Shown here piece by piece: positions 62,101 through 64,000 of a DNA stretch of 64,000 nt. The notes under the pieces are model-generated. The model was given only the letters and a program-made list of their open reading frames with translations. It made no database searches and was not told the DNA's origin. Position numbers and translations under genes: made by a program. Each line of letters opens with the position of its first letter. The stretch's first letter is position 1. The stretch comes from CAYOHP01 sp964403795 [NCBI: uncultured bacterium] (GTDB taxonomy: Bacteria > Muiribacteriota > UBA6191 > CAZXTJ01), in NCBI GenBank assembly GCA_964403795.1, contig CAYOHP010000006.1, forward strand, positions 43,264 to 107,263. The letters run 5' to 3'.

Positions 62101-63782
62101 AGTTCGAGCACCTGCGGGAGGGGGACTTCTCCTCCCGGGAGCGGCGCCGGATCCTGGTCGAGACCGAGAAGCAGATGGTCAACGAGATCATCGACCTCGA
62201 GGCCCGCGAGGCCAAACTCCGCCACGTCTACCTGGAGAGCCGCCAGCTCACGGCCATCAACCCGGCCCAGCTCGACCGGGTCGAGGACCTGATCCGCACC
62301 CTGCTCGAGATGACCGTGACCTCCGAGCGCGACGTGCATGCGTTCTTCAACCTGCTCGACGACCTGATCCTCGAGTTCTCGGACCGCTCGCTCGCCATGC
62401 GCCTGGCCGAGGAACGCTTCGGATCCGACGCCGCCAAGGCCAAGATGGCCGTCCACTACCAGGGGATGGCGAAGATCATCGGCGCCAACCCGATCAAGCC
62501 GGACAACATCGCCAAGTTCCAGCAGGGGTGGGGCATCCCCTCGTTCCTGCTGCCCCCGGGCCGGCGCCGCTCCGACCCGGGAGGCTCGCTCGCCGACGTG
62601 GTCAAGCACGACGGCGACGAGGTCCGGGTGGTCCGCAAGAACCTCCTCCGGCTCGGCTTCGACGCCGCCGAGGCGGACCTGGCCGAAGGGTTCGCCCAGA
62701 TGTTCCGGGTGGAGCGGGCCATCCTCCTGGAGCCCAAGTTCAACGGCGGCGGCCGGGTCAAGAGCTTCCAGTGCGACCGCCAGCTCACCGGCCTCTCCGA
62801 CCGGGACCACCCCTACCAGCTCGAGGAGAGCCTGGTCGAGGAGGTCATGTCGACCGGACGCTCGTCGCTCAGGGCCGTCAAGGCCGGCAGCGCGGTCCAG
62901 CTCCAGCTGCTGGCGGCCGACCGTTTCGGGGACGTGGTCCAGGGCCTGCTCATGGCGGCGGTCGAGCGCGAGGAACTGCGGGACCGGGCCCAGCTGGTGG
63001 CCACCGTTCCCTCCCTCGCCCGCAAGCTCGAGAGCCTCCAGGGCTGGCTCCAGGTACTGGCTCCCCAGGGCGACGACCGGATCCTGGGACGGATCCCCCC
63101 GCTCGACCTGCTGGCCCACGACGAGAAGAAGCTGGTGCTGCAGCTCCGGGAACTCCGCGAGGCGGAGGAACTGGCGGCCCGGCTCCCCTTCCGGGAGGTC
63201 TTCGAGTTCCTCGGGGTCGACCCCCCTTCGATCTCGGTGGCCGACCTCCAGACCTTCCAGAACGTGTCCAATGCCCTCACCCAGATCTCCTCGGCCGCCC
63301 TCTACCGGGTGGCGGTCCGCTGGGAGGACGGCAACCGGAAGTACTGGGCCCGCCGCGACACGGAACGGCTGTGGGGGACCGCGGTCGGCACCGTCTCGTC
63401 CTACGATCAGGGCAAGGAGTTGCGCGGCATCAAGCTGATCGCGGTCTCCGGCAAGCGCCTGAAGATGGGGTTCGGTCGCGACGGGGCCCGGACCGTGATC
63501 GTCCCGGTGCCGGGCGAGACCGGGGACACCAAGGCGATCGTGCTGCTGCATGTGGTGGTCAACGAGGCCCTCGACCTCGCGGGTAGGATCCGGACCCTGG
63601 GCGAGAAGTACCGGCGGATCGTCAACCACGCCAGCGAGTACGTGGAGTGGGACGACCGCTACCTCGTCCAGGTGCCCATGGTCGACCTGCTCATGCTCTC
63701 CGACGAGGAGATCGCCGACGACCGGATCGTGCCCCTGGCACGAGCCGCCCAGGCCATCCCGGGTACCGCCTCGGCCAGTTGA
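59163..63782 (+). CDS. Giant GlmS-like protein: class II glutamine amidotransferase + two SIS domains + long novel C-terminus
   Basis: A 1539-aa protein. Residues 70-300 resemble the class II glutaminase of GlmS: PAGCSVGGALAAYFA corresponds to CGIVGAIA with Cys70 as candidate nucleophile; GYDSHGIAL to RGYDSAGLA; NAHPHH (192-197), HNGD (235-238). Residues 613-755: SIS domain 1 (YVVGLGEGTSRNVAG; TFISNSGGTKPVVALAEE; GSTYAAFTAFQTYL, like STKAFT). Residues about 800-940: SIS domain 2 (DIAFVGAMQGFDAAEAALKFAE). Residues 950-1539 match nothing I know. GlmS is about 610 aa and starts with Cys after Met, so a 69-residue propeptide would have to be cut here. ATG 59163 follows GGAAGGGAAG. A sugar-phosphate isomerase or amidotransferase role is inferred. 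Confidence 0.85.
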   Translation: MFTSGRAAGLVRAAEHLDRDPLSSHPGLRGPLSASVASLFELDQLDVETFVFLFGADRSWLSAPRWPAGCSVGGALAAYFAIRSGKDGRPSRSEVAEHNRHLIQTVARITSEGSAAGYDSHGIALTLLDLETGEIRLARARTPGDIDERGHYTIQELYRLEPGLASGTSLVLVSGAQTRAATQGDNMYSRANAHPHHDWANRDPLEGCLPEAELAELRARLPTVLGRPGPFAIGHNGDLNSKLKWERFFFQRGFFTDADADSKEFPRIVRLVWEVLRADRHLGGGSRCRDWLLDELFRNRVLDERFQFEGRSLDRAGAGEDLEATLARLTAGGASLVASACAVAAKLVTWCDATSVYVLECLTSIPAREGTPHPPTILVRGPKAGGMVIYEDLQDRNLPYKFASSLANLRARISVYDDERRDEIAVDYISTGARVLTREGSVKFRALRDWELAEILPSSDDTRPELQVFDIRTGERIDLPLRRSPIIDYTLRGSRETAVLKAEGEFGGLPVSERTVAYDSVLGEVLDGPPSLLGRQIRNFPTEEKPRYSVDNQYAAEILMSVVALRRNTEMLFDYAHGAGGQIEGAVFPKPRSLFRQDESLDRTRLRKILRRVHYVVGLGEGTSRNVAGMAGSCANLEGLSDVILDARESNLARTESPRLDEHTLVTFISNSGGTKPVVALAEELLARTGSDLANGPYVWAITNLATSELAQQAARHLGASVTNLPWEKAVGSTYAAFTAFQTYLTMLVYLHQVRGAIRPGRARFLYREIASFPVVAERILSFQAAKDEVARLARHIAGNAIDIAFVGAMQGFDAAEAALKFAEMMQHSRVKFYSGAYEQHGQRATYLRALHANPGTLVILLVPNLETSIGSWMAQLIQENKPRAGRIAVFCAEEDAQALKEAGADYVIPAPRGCTGSLFTDALGKMLLANMLTEATIRRSNEIAGRIRGWGKRLLDASPSREAGAVAGLREELEVIRAQFEHLREGDFSSRERRRILVETEKQMVNEIIDLEAREAKLRHVYLESRQLTAINPAQLDRVEDLIRTLLEMTVTSERDVHAFFNLLDDLILEFSDRSLAMRLAEERFGSDAAKAKMAVHYQGMAKIIGANPIKPDNIAKFQQGWGIPSFLLPPGRRRSDPGGSLADVVKHDGDEVRVVRKNLLRLGFDAAEADLAEGFAQMFRVERAILLEPKFNGGGRVKSFQCDRQLTGLSDRDHPYQLEESLVEEVMSTGRSSLRAVKAGSAVQLQLLAADRFGDVVQGLLMAAVEREELRDRAQLVATVPSLARKLESLQGWLQVLAPQGDDRILGRIPPLDLLAHDEKKLVLQLRELREAEELAARLPFREVFEFLGVDPPSISVADLQTFQNVSNALTQISSAALYRVAVRWEDGNRKYWARRDTERLWGTAVGTVSSYDQGKELRGIKLIAVSGKRLKMGFGRDGARTVIVPVPGETGDTKAIVLLHVVVNEALDLAGRIRTLGEKYRRIVNHASEYVEWDDRYLVQVPMVDLLMLSDEEIADDRIVPLARAAQAIPGTASAS

Positions 63783-63900
63783 CCGGTCCGGTCCCTCTAT
63801 CCTCAGGGCGCCGCCGTCGTCTACCCAGTGGGATGGTGTCCGCGGTCCCGTCAGGGCCCCCGGACCGGTGGAGCGGATGGACCGAGCAAGCGGAGGAAGC

Positions 63901-64000
63901 ATGCCGAGGAAGTCGTGCAGGGGTCTCTCGCTGGCGGCAGCCCTGATCCTGGGCCTGGCCCCGGGAGCCCGGGCCCAGGTCGTCCCCACCTTCGATCCCC
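63901..64000 (+). CDS. Secreted protein, N-terminal part only (cut by right edge)
   Basis: The ATG at 63901 directly follows GGAGGAAGC, a good ribosome site. The 33 visible residues are a Sec signal peptide (PRKSCRGLSLAAALILGLAP then GARA, cleavage before QVVP). It starts 118 nt after the SIS giant on the same strand; TATCCT at 63798-63803 may be a separate -10 element. Function cannot be read. Confidence 0.7.
   Translation, partial: MPRKSCRGLSLAAALILGLAPGARAQVVPTFDP

Noticed and set aside
58079-63586. Second plus-strand frame of 1835 codons running through the SIS giant
   Set aside because: Pro/Arg/Gly-rich translation with no motifs; the GlmS-like frame has conserved GATase and SIS signatures.
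63779-63803. TTGACC ... TATCCT as a sigma70 promoter for the last gene
   Set aside because: The spacer is only 13 bp and TTGACC overlaps the stop codon of the SIS gene; the TATCCT alone may still be a -10 element.

Overview
The window is about 70% G+C and densely coding, with roughly 42 protein genes, short intergenic gaps, many GTG/TTG starts and many 4-nt stop/start overlaps. It comes from a diderm bacterium: there is a TolC-type outer-membrane factor, lipoproteins, pseudopilins and Tat and Sec exported proteins. The mix of Hanks-type kinase, FHA-GAF-sigma54 activator, VIT/VWA/DUF2135 protein, RedB-like protein, hybrid histidine kinases and giant repeat lipoprotein recalls Planctomycetota or Myxococcota-grade bacteria. 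This is an inference from gene content; no rRNA, tRNA or other phylogenetic marker is present. I saw no CRISPR array, insertion sequence, phage gene or integrase.

Layout. 1-3721: end of an ABC exporter gene, then its HlyD adaptor and a TolC-like channel, coupled by ATGA overlaps. 3749-11283 (minus): WD40 protein, an SDR enzyme and a 1818-aa lipoprotein with Ig/cadherin-like domains followed by 14 propeller-type repeats. 11461-14090 (minus): two-subunit molybdenum hydroxylase whose large subunit has a Tat signal. 14151-17600 (minus): VIT-VWA-TPR-DUF2135 secreted protein. 17.6-19.4 kb: a membrane protein and a small secreted protein. 19658-24332: three-gene minor pseudopilin operon. 24342-28913: fatty-acid desaturase (minus), divergent from an L,D-transpeptidase / Ser-Thr kinase / tail-anchored protein operon. 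28940-34462 (minus): lipoprotein, sigma54 activator, secreted repeat protein. 34636-36566: DUF1460 cell-wall amidase-like protein facing a pentameric ligand-gated ion channel homologue. 36783-40724: 41-aa microprotein plus type II NADH dehydrogenase, facing a Thr dehydratase / GNAT-nitrilase operon. 40826-43494: ornithine-cyclodeaminase-like protein, and a RING/TPM membrane pair (minus). 43701-50811: phosphorelay cluster (PAS kinase-REC, hybrid kinase, RedB, HPt, REC-CpaE-like). 50818-57620: RmlD-like reductase, radical SAM RiPP-type maturase, UbiB/ABC1 kinase, FAD oxidoreductase-SelD fusion. 57617-63782: secreted protein of unknown function and, divergent from it, a 1539-aa GlmS-like giant. 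The window ends inside a secreted-protein gene.

Most interesting items: the 1539-aa protein, in which a class II glutamine amidotransferase domain has its candidate nucleophile cysteine at residue 70 rather than at the N-terminus, followed by two SIS domains and about 590 unrecognised residues; a bacterial pentameric ligand-gated channel; a GNAT-nitrilase fusion that has lost its catalytic cysteine; a pseudopilin with a twin CX3C motif and a long disordered insert; a phosphorelay ending in a CpaE-like protein with a broken P-loop; and two copies of a palindromic repeat flanking the RING/TPM pair.
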